This document shows, piece by piece, positions 1 through 10,169 of a stretch of DNA of 64,000 nucleotides. The stretch lies in contig BLLK01000019.1 of assembly GCA_021927905.1 (NCBI GenBank), positions 124,001 through 188,000 of the forward strand, given 5' to 3'. Below the pieces are notes generated by a model. It made no database searches, was not told where the DNA came from, and saw only the letters and a list, made by a program, of their open reading frames with translations. Each line of letters opens with the position of its first letter. The stretch's first letter is position 1. The stretch is from Chaetoceros tenuissimus. Lineage: Eukaryota; Bacillariophyta; Thalassiosirophyceae; Chaetocerotales; Chaetocerotaceae. The position numbers and the translations under genes were made by a program.

Positions 1-590
1 ACAACTGTGAAACACCTCAAACCTTTAGCCTATCTTTGATCATTTGCATTCAATTGTAGATGCCCTTTTTTCGAGATGTGAATGTGAAATCATGATGTAA
101 CAGTATTTCGAAGTAATACATTTCTTCCATTCACCAACCTCTTTTCTAAATGTACAGAAAAGAAACCATCTCTTTAAGCACATACTCGAAATATTGTAAC
201 ATGAACGCTTACGCAAGATTGTAAGCAGGTACTATGAGGAAAGGATGCCATTTACGCAATCAAATGGTCTCAGAAATACAGGTCAGCCCTAACTGTCTCA
301 TTGAGTGTGATTATTACAAGATGCGATGCCATTCACGAATCTTTCAGAGATATTAACTAGCTGCTTCATGAGCTTTCTTCTTCTTGCTTGCGTAGATAGC
401 TCTACATTGATTTCTTTCATGTAGCCAGACATTTTATTCTCTCAAGTGTAGAGACGATGAATTCATCTCTTGAGCTTCGACATTTAGTCATTAGCGCAGC
501 GAAAGCATATCTTGGAGAGTATACTCGCAACATTGTAAGAATGAGAACTACTTCTTTTGGCTGCCTACTACGATGCCCTATCCTCGTTTC
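1..590. repeat. Diverged direct duplication, copy A
   Basis: This block aligns by eye with 1786-2380 in the same orientation. Shared landmarks include the opening 'acaactgtga', 'tttgcattcaattgta', 'gaaatcatgatg', 'attattacaagatgcgat' and 'agtatactcgcaacattg'. The copies differ by many substitutions and small indels, so the duplication is old. I see no convincing gene inside it. The remaining sequence up to 1020 is AT-rich with no supported feature. Confidence 0.8.
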
Positions 591-1020
591 TAATTTGTAC
601 TGCAAAAGATGAAAGGAAATGTTTTAAAAAGCATCTTTTAACCGATTGAATGACTTTTCAAGAAATACTTGAACTTGATTTCGAGTCGGTTGGCTTGCCT
701 GAAAAGCCTTCCTAGCTATGTCTAAAATGCCTCGAAAAGTGCCGGTAAAGTTGCGGAGGATAGGATCGATTCAGAACCTCATGATCCTCATATTGATGAT
801 GAATGATACTTCTTCCATGGTTTGATTTCTTGTCTATATACATTAAGGTGAAAAGTCAATGAATGCAACTCATTTCTATAATTGTTAGAGAAGTAGGAGT
901 GTGCAGTATATACATCGATGAACGCATCAAGACCTCATCTTTTAGTATCCCAGTATCGATCTTCCCCCCTTTTATGTTTACTCTACAACAATCGAAGGCC
1001 TTATCGTAGGTTAGCACTGA

Positions 1021-1431
1021 CTATCTCCTCTTATATTTCTTGCTCCCTAAATGATCTTCGTTGGATTCCAAGTTGGAAAAGACATTCCGCATATGCATTC
1101 CATAAGTCTTGATCAAATCTTTGCTCCAATCCTTTTCGAAATCGAGAGGTTCGTAGATATCTTCGCATGGATTGTATTCAATGATATTAGTATACATGTT
1201 TCTGCATTCATGTGATGCAGATTCACTAGTAGGAGACAATGAAGAAGCAAGTTTTCGATCCGAAGCATGATATTGTATGATGAGTTTGTCACATTCCAAT
1301 GATTGTTTCTCGGGAAAACTTTTGGAGCATAGCTCGTCTTCGTCGAACAAGATAACATTTGAAGTAGAAGCGTAATTGTTACTGAATCTACGCTTCTTGT
1401 TGCTCTGATTTGATCTATTGATGATGTGCAT
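1021..1431 (-). CDS. Orphan hypothetical protein, 136 aa
   Basis: An open frame of 136 codons starts at an ATG and begins MHIINRSNQSNKKRRFS. The product is hydrophilic, with a basic N-terminus (NKKRR), an acidic stretch (FDEDEL) and a basic tail (KKYKRR). This fits a small nuclear or cytosolic protein, but no family is recognised. There is no signal peptide or membrane segment. It lies between the two copies of a ~590 bp duplication. A second long frame on the same strand (1113-1358) overlaps it and looks worse in composition. It may be a lineage-specific gene or a chance ORF. Confidence 0.4.
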   Translation of the reverse strand: MHIINRSNQSNKKRRFSNNYASTSNVILFDEDELCSKSFPEKQSLECDKLIIQYHASDRKLASSLSPTSESASHECRNMYTNIIEYNPCEDIYEPLDFEKDWSKDLIKTYGMHMRNVFSNLESNEDHLGSKKYKRR

Positions 1432-1785
1432 GGTATTGAAATGATGAAGTAGAAACTATGATCGAATTAGGTGCACGGCGTTCAACGCAAGCAAGATGGT
1501 TTTCAAAGTTTGGGACGAGAAGTGTACTCGCAATGAGAAGGCTAAGGTATCCTTTCCACTTGTGACATTCTCATGTCAGGGCTTGCTGGATATCTCATCG
1601 AATGCGGAATACATCGACCGCTCATTGAACTACGCACTACTCAGCTACTGCTTGATATTATGTAACATAAGTGACTGGTGGAAGTATTATACTTATTTGG
1701 ATGAAACAATTTATAATGAATTACAGCCCGAACAAATATTAGTTATCATTACTTTTCTTCCTGTATAGTTGCCACTTAGTATACT
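1432..1785. other. Spacer before duplication copy B
   Basis: AT-rich sequence between the orphan ORF and copy B. A 90-codon plus-strand frame at 1496-1768 exists, but its composition and lack of recognisable motifs do not support a gene. Confidence 0.4.
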
Positions 1786-2380
1786 AATACAACTGTGATG
1801 CAGAAAATCTTTCTTTTATTGTCGATCTTTTGCATTCAATTGTAATCGATGATGGTAGGTTTGACGCCTTTTTTCGCGATATGAATATGAAATCATGATG
1901 AAAAAGTATCTCGCAGTAATGCGTTTCTTTCTAGCACCCACTCTTCTCTAAATGAATAAAAAAGAACCTATCTCTTGAAGCACAGCGTTAAAGTTCGGCA
2001 TACAACATTGCAATATAAACGCTTTTGCAGTTCCAATCAAGAAGAACGTACTAGCCAATGACATGGCTTACTTTCTATGAAGAAAGAATCTCAAGATCTT
2101 AGGTATAAAGATAAGCCTTGACCTGTTGCATTGAGTGTAATTATTACAAGATGCGATACCATTCACGAATCTTTTCAGAGATATCAACTATCAACTACTT
2201 GACGGTGCTTTCTGTGTAGCTAGCTGACAGTACTATTAGCTACTACATTGTTTTCTTTTATGTAGACTAATAACATCTCTTGAGTTTAGACATTTAGTCG
2301 TTAGCGCAGCGCAAGCATTTTGTGGAAAGTATACTCGCAACATTGCAAGAACGAGAACTACTATTAGCTACCTCTAGCTG
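1786..2380. repeat. Diverged direct duplication, copy B
   Basis: Second copy of the block at 1-590, same orientation and order of landmarks, with a longer spacing in places. The copy starts 'acaactgtgatg' and runs past 'agtatactcgcaacattgcaagaacgagaactact'-like sequence near 2325-2365. The sequence from 2381 to 2975 is the AT-rich upstream region of the RING-H2 gene. It contains an ACGTCA motif at about 2957, some 20 nt before the ATG, and nothing else I can support. Confidence 0.8.
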
Positions 2381-2975
2381 CGTTCGATGCTATTTCTTCA
2401 TTTCTCATTCAATGTTACTCCAGCAGCCAGTCCCAGGACTATTGTTTATCCTAAGTGATATTTCTACTAGCCATTCTTGCCTCAGTATACGCTTCTCCTT
2501 TTGTGCACATCATCATTATGTATTTAAGCAGAGAAGGCTATCACAGAGCCAATCATTCAAAAAGAATTGTGATGAGAGCACCTCACAATCCTAATATCAC
2601 CAGCGTAAATAACCGTGACTAAATTTTAGAAAAATAGAAAAGGGGCAATTGTAAAAACTGATTCAATCTGGCTAAAAGGGTTGATGTCAAAATTTAAAGA
2701 AATAGTCGTGCGATTTCACTGTTTGTCAAAGAATGGATCTTCCTTCACATCTACATCACTTATACATCAAGGCTTCTTTCTAAAAAAACACAGTAACAGG
2801 TCTGCACCATTACTTCTTCCCAGTTAAGATAGAGGCAATATTGGAAACGAGTTGATTACTTTCAAATTTGGAAAAGAGTCGATTCATTCCAAGTGAATCT
2901 ATATTTCTCTTTAGAAACAATTCTTCAAAAGATACATTCTTCTGAAATTAGCGTTAGACGTCACACCCACAAAGG

Positions 2976-4303
2976 ATGAATGTTTCAATTAGATTTCATC
3001 CATGTCTTCAAACGATGCTTTTGATTTCAATCTCAGTTGCAACCTTTGCAATTCGAGCATCATCGCATCAAGCAGCTAAAAGTAGTATGAGAAACTTACA
3101 AACCAACACAGACTTGGATCCATCTCCTGAAAAATATCAAAAACATTATTCCAATCTAACAAATCAAATCATGATACTGCTCACTACCTCCGTATGTTTC
3201 ATGCTATTGTTTTTTTGCTGTATTCGTATGATTGTATCGTATAATGGAGGCATGCAGGAAGAAGATGAACAGGTGAAGTCTCATGAAGAAATTATCGCAG
3301 AGTTGAATGGAGTACAACGTCGTCAACTTTTAGATTTGGTATTGAATCCGAAACGTTTTGTAGAATACAAGAATACACCAAAAGGCTTGGAAGAGGATGA
3401 TATTGAAATGAGCAATCACTCAGATCATGAAGATAAAGAAAGTGAGCAAGATGCACCCGTGACTCCTCCACAGTTAAAGGCTTTGAAAGATGAAGAGATG
3501 GCTACTCCACCTACGGTTCAAATGAGGACTCCTTCCCCGAAATTGAGAATTTTGAATAGAAAAGGAAAAGGCAAGTATGAAGCTGTGCTGACTGATAGTC
3601 CAGGTGGTTGTCTCAGAAGAAGTGAGGACGATGTACCTGAAGTTGAAGAGGATAAAGAAGAGGAAGAGCAGTTGCCAAATGTACCTTCTTTGCGTTCCAA
3701 GCAGGAGAAACAAAGTGATTTCGTCACCAATCTATCACCTACCATTGTATCGACTCTGCAACCTAGACCACAAAAGAAGAAAGAAGATGGGAATAATCTT
3801 GAACTTGGACCTGGAGATGCTGCTGCACTGGCGCATCCATTATCAGATCTTGTGCAGCAAACGCCAGCAAAAGTGATTGTAAAGAATGATAGCGATGGTA
3901 GTGAAGATGAGGATTCATTTAATGAAACTGAAAACATGTGTGCAATTTGTCTAGATGACTATGGTAAGTACTCTGGCCAGTATCATGTACAACAATAAGT
4001 ATGAAACTAATCATGTACCTATTACTTACAACAGATGACGAAGATGACATTATTGAATCCAAACAATGTGTCCATATATTCCACAAAGAATGCATCGAAC
4101 AATGGCTAGGCCGACGTACAGCTGGTTTTCAATGTCCAGAATGTCGAGAACATTTAGTCACAAATGAAGAATTGCAAAAGGCGGCTTCGAGTATCAAACA
4201 ACTGGATGAAAAACAAAAACCTAAACCATTTATGGAAAGTTTGTACAATCGTCGTCGTACCTATTCCGATGAATCTCCGGTATTTGTACCAGATTTGACG
4301 TAA
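2976..4303 (+). CDS. RING-H2 membrane protein (ATL-like E3 ligase)
   Basis: Two exons, 2976-3963 and 4035-4303, separated by a 71 nt intron (GTAAGT...ACAG), give 418 aa. A hydrophobic N-terminal segment (about residues 13-29) looks like a signal peptide. A second strong hydrophobic stretch around residues 65-90 (ILLTTSVCFMLLFFCC) is a transmembrane helix. An acidic, Ser/Pro-rich, probably disordered region of ~220 residues follows. The intron splits the RING domain: CAICLDDY lies in exon 1, and CVHIFHKEC with CPECR in exon 2. Together they supply the C-x2-C, C-x-H-x3-H-x2-C and C-x2-C ligands of a RING-H2 finger, which recruits E2 enzymes. The layout matches membrane-anchored ubiquitin ligases with a cytosolic RING. 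Substrates are unknown. Confidence 0.88.
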
Positions 4304-4414
4304 AGGGTAATATAGAAAAACAAGGAAAAGTAGGGATGAATCAAACAGAGGTAAAGAAGAAGAATAGTTTCATAATTATACAAGTACATGTTTGCATAGT
4401 ACTTAGTTGTACGT

Positions 4415-5180
4415 TTAATGACTAGCTACAGCTCGCTTGACAAAATCCTGCAATCTCGCTTCATTACTACCACTCATCTTTTCAACAACACCATTTTGAT
4501 TCAAAGCGACAAAGGTAGGCATCATAGCCACACCATATTCACCAGCAATATCATCACATTCATCCACGTCAACTGTTGCAAAAATGACGTCTTGTGATGC
4601 ATATTCTTGACAGAGAGATTCATACAGTGGTTGAATCGCTTTACATGGTTTGCACCAGTCTGCAGTCATTTTCAATAGTAAAAGTTTCTTGGATGATTTG
4701 TAAATGTCCAGTTCATCGCTAGAAGTGATTTCTACAATTTCCTTCTCGAGTGTAGATGATACAGATGATTCTGTACGTGGTGCTACTTTCTCAGAACAGC
4801 ATGACTTTTCTTCACAAGACTTGCTACTGCTGCTTTTGGTAAGGCCAAGTTTCGTAGCGATTACATCTGGCAATAGACCCATTGCATATAGAGGCTTGGC
4901 TAGAAATTGAAGTGCAACCAATAAAAGAGGCACAATGGCACTTTGAACGAGAGAAGCAAGTTTTGTAAGTTATAATTCTCATAATTCTAATACGAAAGAA
5001 GGAAAGACATGTATATATCGCTTTCTCTTATTCACAGAGAGAAGCACAAAGAAGAAACTCGCTCCTTTCCTCTCTACTAGTATGACAATCGTCTCGTCTA
5101 CCTGTTTTTACGATTGACACATGTTTATGTTCAACTTACGAATAAGGAATGCAGCAACCTCCGATACAAATAGCAGACAT
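4415..5180 (-). CDS. Membrane-anchored thioredoxin-domain protein
   Basis: Two exons, 5140-5180 and 4415-4940, separated by a 199 nt intron (GTAAGT...AAAG), give 188 aa. Exon 1 supplies the ATG and MSAICIGGCCIPYS; without it the frame has only a GTG. The N-terminus, a cysteine pair with IPYS followed by a hydrophobic helix (VPLLLVALQFLAKPLY), resembles the small UPF0729/C18orf32 family. A linker rich in Ser, Lys and Cys (SCEEKSCC) follows. Residues ~85-185 form a thioredoxin fold with the active site WCKPC and the cis-proline loop MMPTF. The domain should act as a disulfide reductase, tethered to a membrane. It is convergent with the RING gene, with 111 nt between the stops. Confidence 0.87.
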
Positions 5181-5811
5181 GATAGTTTAATGTTGAAAGG
5201 CTGTTGTATAAATGAAGAATAGACAAAGAAGACTCGTCCGATGTAAAGCAAGTATTTTTAACTATTACACGTGAAATAAAAAGAGGAATTGCTTCTGTTT
5301 TCTTCAGTTTTCCGTTTGATGCTGCCGATGGGATTCAACCTCTTTTCCTTTCTTGCCCTTTTCTAACTTTTATCTTTGATAGGGTTCGGGTTCCCAAAAA
5401 ATTGCGGAAGATAGCATCTGTCTTCACGTTCTGCAGTTGCTTCTCAAGAACTTTAAAGTTCCTATTGCCATTCCCGCTCAGGTTTTCCAAAAATCCATCA
5501 TTTGAAGGAATGTAAAATGGGAACATTAGTGATACTTTGATGTTCCTCCTCCGCTTCCTCTTCCGAGTTCCTTCAAAATCTGAGAATCGAAGGAGATTGA
5601 AAAGTGGTGTGAATCTTTTGGAATCATCAGGAAGAGCATTTCGAAAATGTGTTGTACCAAATGTAAAACAAATGAGAGAGAGGAATGAGCTCGGGGCTCC
5701 TTTACATTATTACTAGATAGCTAATAACGCAAAGAAGTTGACATGATTATTTGCAGCGAGCTTAATATACATCTTTACTAATAGGATTACGATAGGAAAA
5801 GAAACAATATC
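5181..5811. other. Intergenic, upstream of thioredoxin gene
   Basis: This 631 nt region separates the thioredoxin gene start from the stop of the next minus-strand gene. A 63-codon frame at 5335-5526 (minus) has no recognisable feature and is not called. Nothing else is supported. Confidence 0.4.
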
Positions 5812-6489
5812 TTAGTCAAAGAATTCATTCTGACTTAGGTCAAACCTAACAGAAGATCCACAAGACGTGGTTGATAACGATCTCTCCCTTGTTTGGAATT
5901 TATTTCTCAATGAACTTGCCCTCTCTAGATTCATATCAGTCTTCTGCCTCTCCTTCTTTCCATCATCTATATTCTGCTGTTGCTTGTATTCATAGCTAGC
6001 ACTATAATCTATTTCATGTTCAGGTTGTCTATCGAAATCCTTCAACACCAAATTACATGCTTCCATAAAGGAATGTATTCTAGTGGTCAAATTGTTGTTC
6101 ATATTCCTGGTAACATGTATTTCCTTTGCGATGTTCTTCTTGATTTGTTTTAGCTCTCGTAAAACATTGTTGATTTCATTTGAAATATCATCGCGAGGAT
6201 TCCTGTCCTGTATTCTTGTAAATGAAAAAGGAAATGAGTCCACGCTCTTGTTAGAAGAGGAAGAAGATCGATAGCGGGAGGAAGCAGCTTCGTCTGGTAT
6301 TTTATTCCTCGAACAAGAACTACATTCCTCTTCGTTCTTTTTGTTGTTCGTTCTTCGTACCGACGATGACGAAGATGATCTCGGAGAAATAGAATGCAGA
6401 CGTAACAATCTAGCTGCTTTCAGGACTGCTTTAGCTTCACTGACAGGGTTACTTTCACTTGGAGACTCTCTGCTTCTGCCGATATTCAT
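5812..6489 (-). CDS. Orphan FDLSQNEFF-family protein, copy 1 (225 aa)
   Basis: Single exon. It is a paralog of 7258-7839: both start with MN, carry a KAVL-x2-ARL-x-R motif near residue 20-30, then a low-complexity Ser/Arg-rich region. Next comes an amphipathic ELKQ-K segment, the motif IHSFMEACNLVLKDFDRQPEH-Y and a C-terminal RFDLSQNEFFD. The conserved central and C-terminal motifs against a variable linker show selection on protein sequence, so this is a real gene. No known domain, signal peptide or membrane segment is seen. The ELKQIKKNIAKEI stretch could form a short coiled coil. Function unknown. Confidence 0.72.
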   Translation of the reverse strand: MNIGRSRESPSESNPVSEAKAVLKAARLLRLHSISPRSSSSSSVRRTNNKKNEEECSSCSRNKIPDEAASSRYRSSSSSNKSVDSFPFSFTRIQDRNPRDDISNEINNVLRELKQIKKNIAKEIHVTRNMNNNLTTRIHSFMEACNLVLKDFDRQPEHEIDYSASYEYKQQQNIDDGKKERQKTDMNLERASSLRNKFQTRERSLSTTSCGSSVRFDLSQNEFFD

Positions 6490-7257
6490 TTTTGTACTAT
6501 CTAAATAATTATGGCAAAAGAGATTGGAGGTTGGCTACTGGCTACGAACTACGAAGAGGATCTGACTTTAGCAGAAAAGGGACTAACCCTAAAAGGGATT
6601 CTCCCCGCGGAAGATCTATGTACGTACTTTCTTTGTTTAAGCAAGAAGGTTCAAGTTCCTATTGCTTTTAGATTACGTGTCCAAGAATTGTCGCTGTTCT
6701 CGGCATGAAATTCATCAATTTCAAATAAATCAAAACTTGACAATGTATAAGTCAAGCTAATGTAATCTAAAATGTATTTATAAGGTTAGATTCATCTACA
6801 ACTTCTTGAAAAATTTATGGTGCAAGACTTTATCTCTTTCCATGAAATACATACAAACGTCGAGAAGAAGCTTCGGCTTGAAGTTGCGGGACGGGAGCAA
6901 TATTGCATACATGAATAGATCTATCTTGAAGAACCGCTTCACATCACTCCTTTTAGAGTTCCAAGTTCGCTTGAGAAAATCTTGAGTATGCTTAATGGTC
7001 TGCACTATGTCGCTTTAAAAGAGGAATCCTTGAAGACGAATGTTCGAATATTCAACTCTTCAATCGAACAGATAAAGTTAGAATACGACAATCAAAAGAA
7101 TTTGTTTTCGACTTTCCTTCGGAGAATGGTTGCTACTAATTACAAGGAAAACAATACCAAAAACTTATTGGTTTTCTAGCTCATTGATTACTCCTCTATA
7201 AAATCTATCTTTACAATTTAATGGTACACTTTCTAAGTAGCTTCTCAACGCATGTCT
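6490..7257. other. Spacer between the two paralogs
   Basis: 768 nt. Two short overlapping frames at 6459-6708 (plus) and one at 6796-7005 (minus, basic and aromatic, ending HHKFFKKL) have no recognisable family and no paralog in the window. The minus-strand frame could be an exon fragment of a decayed gene, but that cannot be shown. Confidence 0.35.
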
Positions 7258-7839
7258 CTAATATGAAAAGAATTCATTTTGACTCAGATCAAACTTGACA
7301 CATGACCTTCGTCGTCTTGTCGGTGATTGTCTCTTTTCATATCGTTCAAATTGATATTCAGCATCATGTTGAGGTTGCATGTCAAAAGATTCTAGCATCA
7401 AATCGCATGCTTTCATAAAGGAGTGGATGCTATTCAATTCAGTATCGGTGAGGCAGGAAGTGTTCTTTCTTCCTTTGCTCTTATTAGATTCAATATCTTT
7501 TATGAGATTGTTCTTTACTTGCTTGAGCTCTAGGAGAATATCATCAACATGAGGAATAGGTGCTTCTGCCGAAAAGAGAGATCGGCTTGTAGATTGTCTT
7601 CTTGAGCTCCTGTTGCTTGTCTGGTGACAAGTTACATCAATACTTTTGTTGGAAATGTTTCTACTCTTGGTGTTCTTGTTAGCTCTGCTGCTACTATTCA
7701 AATTCTTGTAAGCAGCATTTCGGTTTCCATATCCTGAAACAGAACTTATGCGCTGGAGCCTAGCTTCCATAAGAACGGCTTTCGAGTTATTCAAGAGAGA
7801 ATCTGTTGAAGGGACGTTGCGATGGTAGTTCATATTCAT
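7258..7839 (-). CDS. Orphan FDLSQNEFF-family protein, copy 2 (193 aa)
   Basis: Tandem paralog of 5812-6489, same strand, single exon. The N-terminus carries KAVLMEARLQR, the middle is Ser/Asn/Arg-rich, then comes DDILLELKQVKNNLIKDI, IHSFMKACDLMLESFD-QPQH and the C-terminus KFDLSQNEFFSY. It is shorter in the low-complexity linker than copy 1. The C-terminal nonapeptide FDLSQNEFF is identical in both copies and is preceded by a basic patch (RRRRS). This suggests a docking or sorting tail, which is an inference. No known domain is recognised. Confidence 0.72.
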   Translation of the reverse strand: MNMNYHRNVPSTDSLLNNSKAVLMEARLQRISSVSGYGNRNAAYKNLNSSSRANKNTKSRNISNKSIDVTCHQTSNRSSRRQSTSRSLFSAEAPIPHVDDILLELKQVKNNLIKDIESNKSKGRKNTSCLTDTELNSIHSFMKACDLMLESFDMQPQHDAEYQFERYEKRQSPTRRRRSCVKFDLSQNEFFSY

Positions 7840-8189
7840 TTTTGCAAAAGAGCGGAGTAAATATTTAGTGAGTTCAATTTATGGAAATTGAGGAATGGTG
7901 ATTGAAAACCGGAAAATTAAAAGAGGTACAAAAACATTTGAAGTAGAAACAAGGAAAATGCATGGGAAGCCTTGTTCTCCCTGTACATATATTCTTCGTA
8001 TCAGTTTAAGTTGCCTTCTCACACAACTATTTCTTGTGACGTAACGATGCTTGTTTCAATCGTTGAAAGATCTTTTCAAGGGGTACGAGTATGCATGCAT
8101 GCAGTTCCAACAACTTACAGAAAATATCACTATCTTGTTGATTTTGTGTTCACCAAAACGCACAGGGTCGCTTGAAGCCTTTTTAGGGA

Positions 8190-8265
8190 ATTGCATGTTG
8201 TAATTCATATTTGTTAAAAGAGCGTAGTAAAATATGAGGGAGTTCGAATTCTATGAAGGGGGCTA
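8190..8265 (-). pseudogene. Relic of a third FDLSQNEFF-family gene start
   Basis: The sequence around 8190-8265 repeats the start region of copy 2 (about 7822-7895). Landmarks are a 'gtaattcatatt' block over the ATG, then 'aaaagagcgtagtaaa' and 'gagttcgaattctatg' against 'aaaagagcggagtaaa' and 'gagttcaatttatgg'. Only the first codons (MN-Y) and the 5' flank remain; further downstream the frame does not resemble the family. It is best read as the stump of a third tandem copy. The rest of 7840-8662 holds nothing supported; a 70-codon minus frame at 8412-8624 is not convincing. Confidence 0.55.
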
Positions 8266-8662
8266 TTAGAATTTTATTGTATGCAGACCTTGTGCGAAGA
8301 TTCAGGGTGGTACTTCATCATAAGCGTTAAAGTAGAAGGAAGGAAGAGAAGCCAATAAAAGAAGCAAGGAAAGTTTATTTTATCATTTTTATCGTGCAGA
8401 AATGGAATATGCTAGAAGCTGTTTCGGAGGAAGTCCATGTGTATGTACGTACGTATAGACGAGGATGATTGATTCCTAGCCATGAAATCCAACACAGCTA
8501 TGTGGTGCTGCCTATCTAGCTGAGGCTCTAGCCAATGATATCTTTCATTTTTTACACTGTGACGTCGAGTTTCGATTCTTGATGTGAAAACCCAACACGA
8601 AACACGAGAAAGATGTTGTGTCAACTCATAATCTAATAAATTCTCTCATAAATCAATTGAAT

Positions 8663-9889
8663 ATGAAGCTTGCAACTTTTCTCGCTCTCTCCTCTCTTTC
8701 CAGTGCTGCAGCATTCGCTCCATCAATGGGACCTGCGCGTTCTTTTGCATTGAAGAATCAGCTTGGAAATAATATGGATACTTCTGGAAACGCATGGAAA
8801 CCAGATTCCGAAAAGATGGTGCGTTCTTTCTTTGTTGGAAATGTATATAGTTGATTTAAGATATAAACTTGATGGAAAAGAAATGCCATTCGTGTTGAAA
8901 GTGAAGAAGTTGGTGACCTATGAAGATAGGAACAAAAGATATGAAATTTTGGCCTAGCTAGCTAAAGCTACAAGTTATACATATATTTCGAAGAAGAAGA
9001 AGGGTTAGGTTGTGAATAACTCTAGTTGAAGATATCGAGCCATCAATACGAATCAAAGGGAATACTGAGCATCTAAAACTATGCTCGCAATGAATTCTAG
9101 CTACATGGGATATCTATCTTGAAAGAGGTCTTCTTTGTCTTTCGTGGATGGACCTAGGCTATTATTAATGTCGACGTTTTGGCTATGATTCCATTTATCT
9201 CGATGCAGAAAAGGAAGAGAAGAATAAAGTATATGTTTTTAAAGATTCTCACTGTTTTATTTTCTTTTATAGGGATCAACTGATACTGGTGATTACTTTC
9301 CTGAAGGATACGACCCAGCTGCACAGCCAGGTACGACGTAAAAGTATTTCTAGAAATAAGGTTTCTCAAACCGTCAAAAACTCATACTGAATGCACTAAC
9401 CCCTTGAATATGAAAATAGGATTCTCTGATGGTATGTATGGATCTCAGCAAATGCTTGACGGAGGAAACAGATCGGGACCACAGCTTCCAGGTATGGAAA
9501 ATCTTGGAGCAGACGCAGTTATGATGGGAGGAATCGAAGAAAACTCTGAAATTCCAGCTGGAATGGAATTTACCCCAGCAACAAGACCAGATGGAGAATA
9601 TTCATTTCAAGTTGCTGCTTCTTCCAAGGGAGGACAGTTGGAGATTGAAATCAAGCCATTTTGTATGGGATTTGAAGATTATTATGCGGCATTTGCGCCT
9701 GGATCTCATCCTTCCTTGTCTGTAAGTCCATGTGCTGGAAGAATGGATCGTAGAGGAGGAGAATCTACCTTTATGACTATTGCATGTAATCCTGCTGGAC
9801 AAGCTGGAACCTTTACTGGAGACTTGGTTGTGAATCTTCCAGAAGATATGAGTAAGCTCTCCTACAAGGTTAGCGTTGTTTCCTTCTAA
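8663..9889 (+). CDS. Plastid-targeted protein of unknown function, 227 aa
   Basis: Three exons, 8663-8818, 9273-9330 and 9420-9889, with introns of 454 and 89 nt (GTGCGT...ATAG and GTACGA...ATAG). Phase and sequence continuity support the joins. The precursor starts with a signal peptide ending in SSAAAFAPSM, the diatom ASA-FAP motif, so import into the plastid is expected. The mature part has GDYFPEGYDPAAQPGFSDG (an acidic/aromatic linker), a Gly/Met-rich stretch, and a C-terminal domain with YSFQVAASSKGGQLEIEIKP and alternating hydrophobic residues that suggests a beta-sandwich. It is not an antenna protein. I recall no named family; a thylakoid or stromal role is a guess. Confidence 0.85.
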
Positions 9890-10169
9890 GGCAATTGATG
9901 AGGATAGTGGAAGTGAAGTGGAAGGATGTTGAGTGATGCCACAGTTTTAGATTATTCGAGTAACAATTCAGTGCGCAATATATCGATCCAGCTTCATTAA
10001 CTCTTTCGAATACAGCCTTTCGAATCTTAATAATTATAATATACATACTTTTATTCTCGATGTTGCGTTCACTAAGAAGTAATTTCTCTTCCTATATTAA
10101 AAGATAAAAGGATACTAAAAATTGTATTAGTATTTGTGCTACGTTAGAATACTTCCTTACGAATCTATT

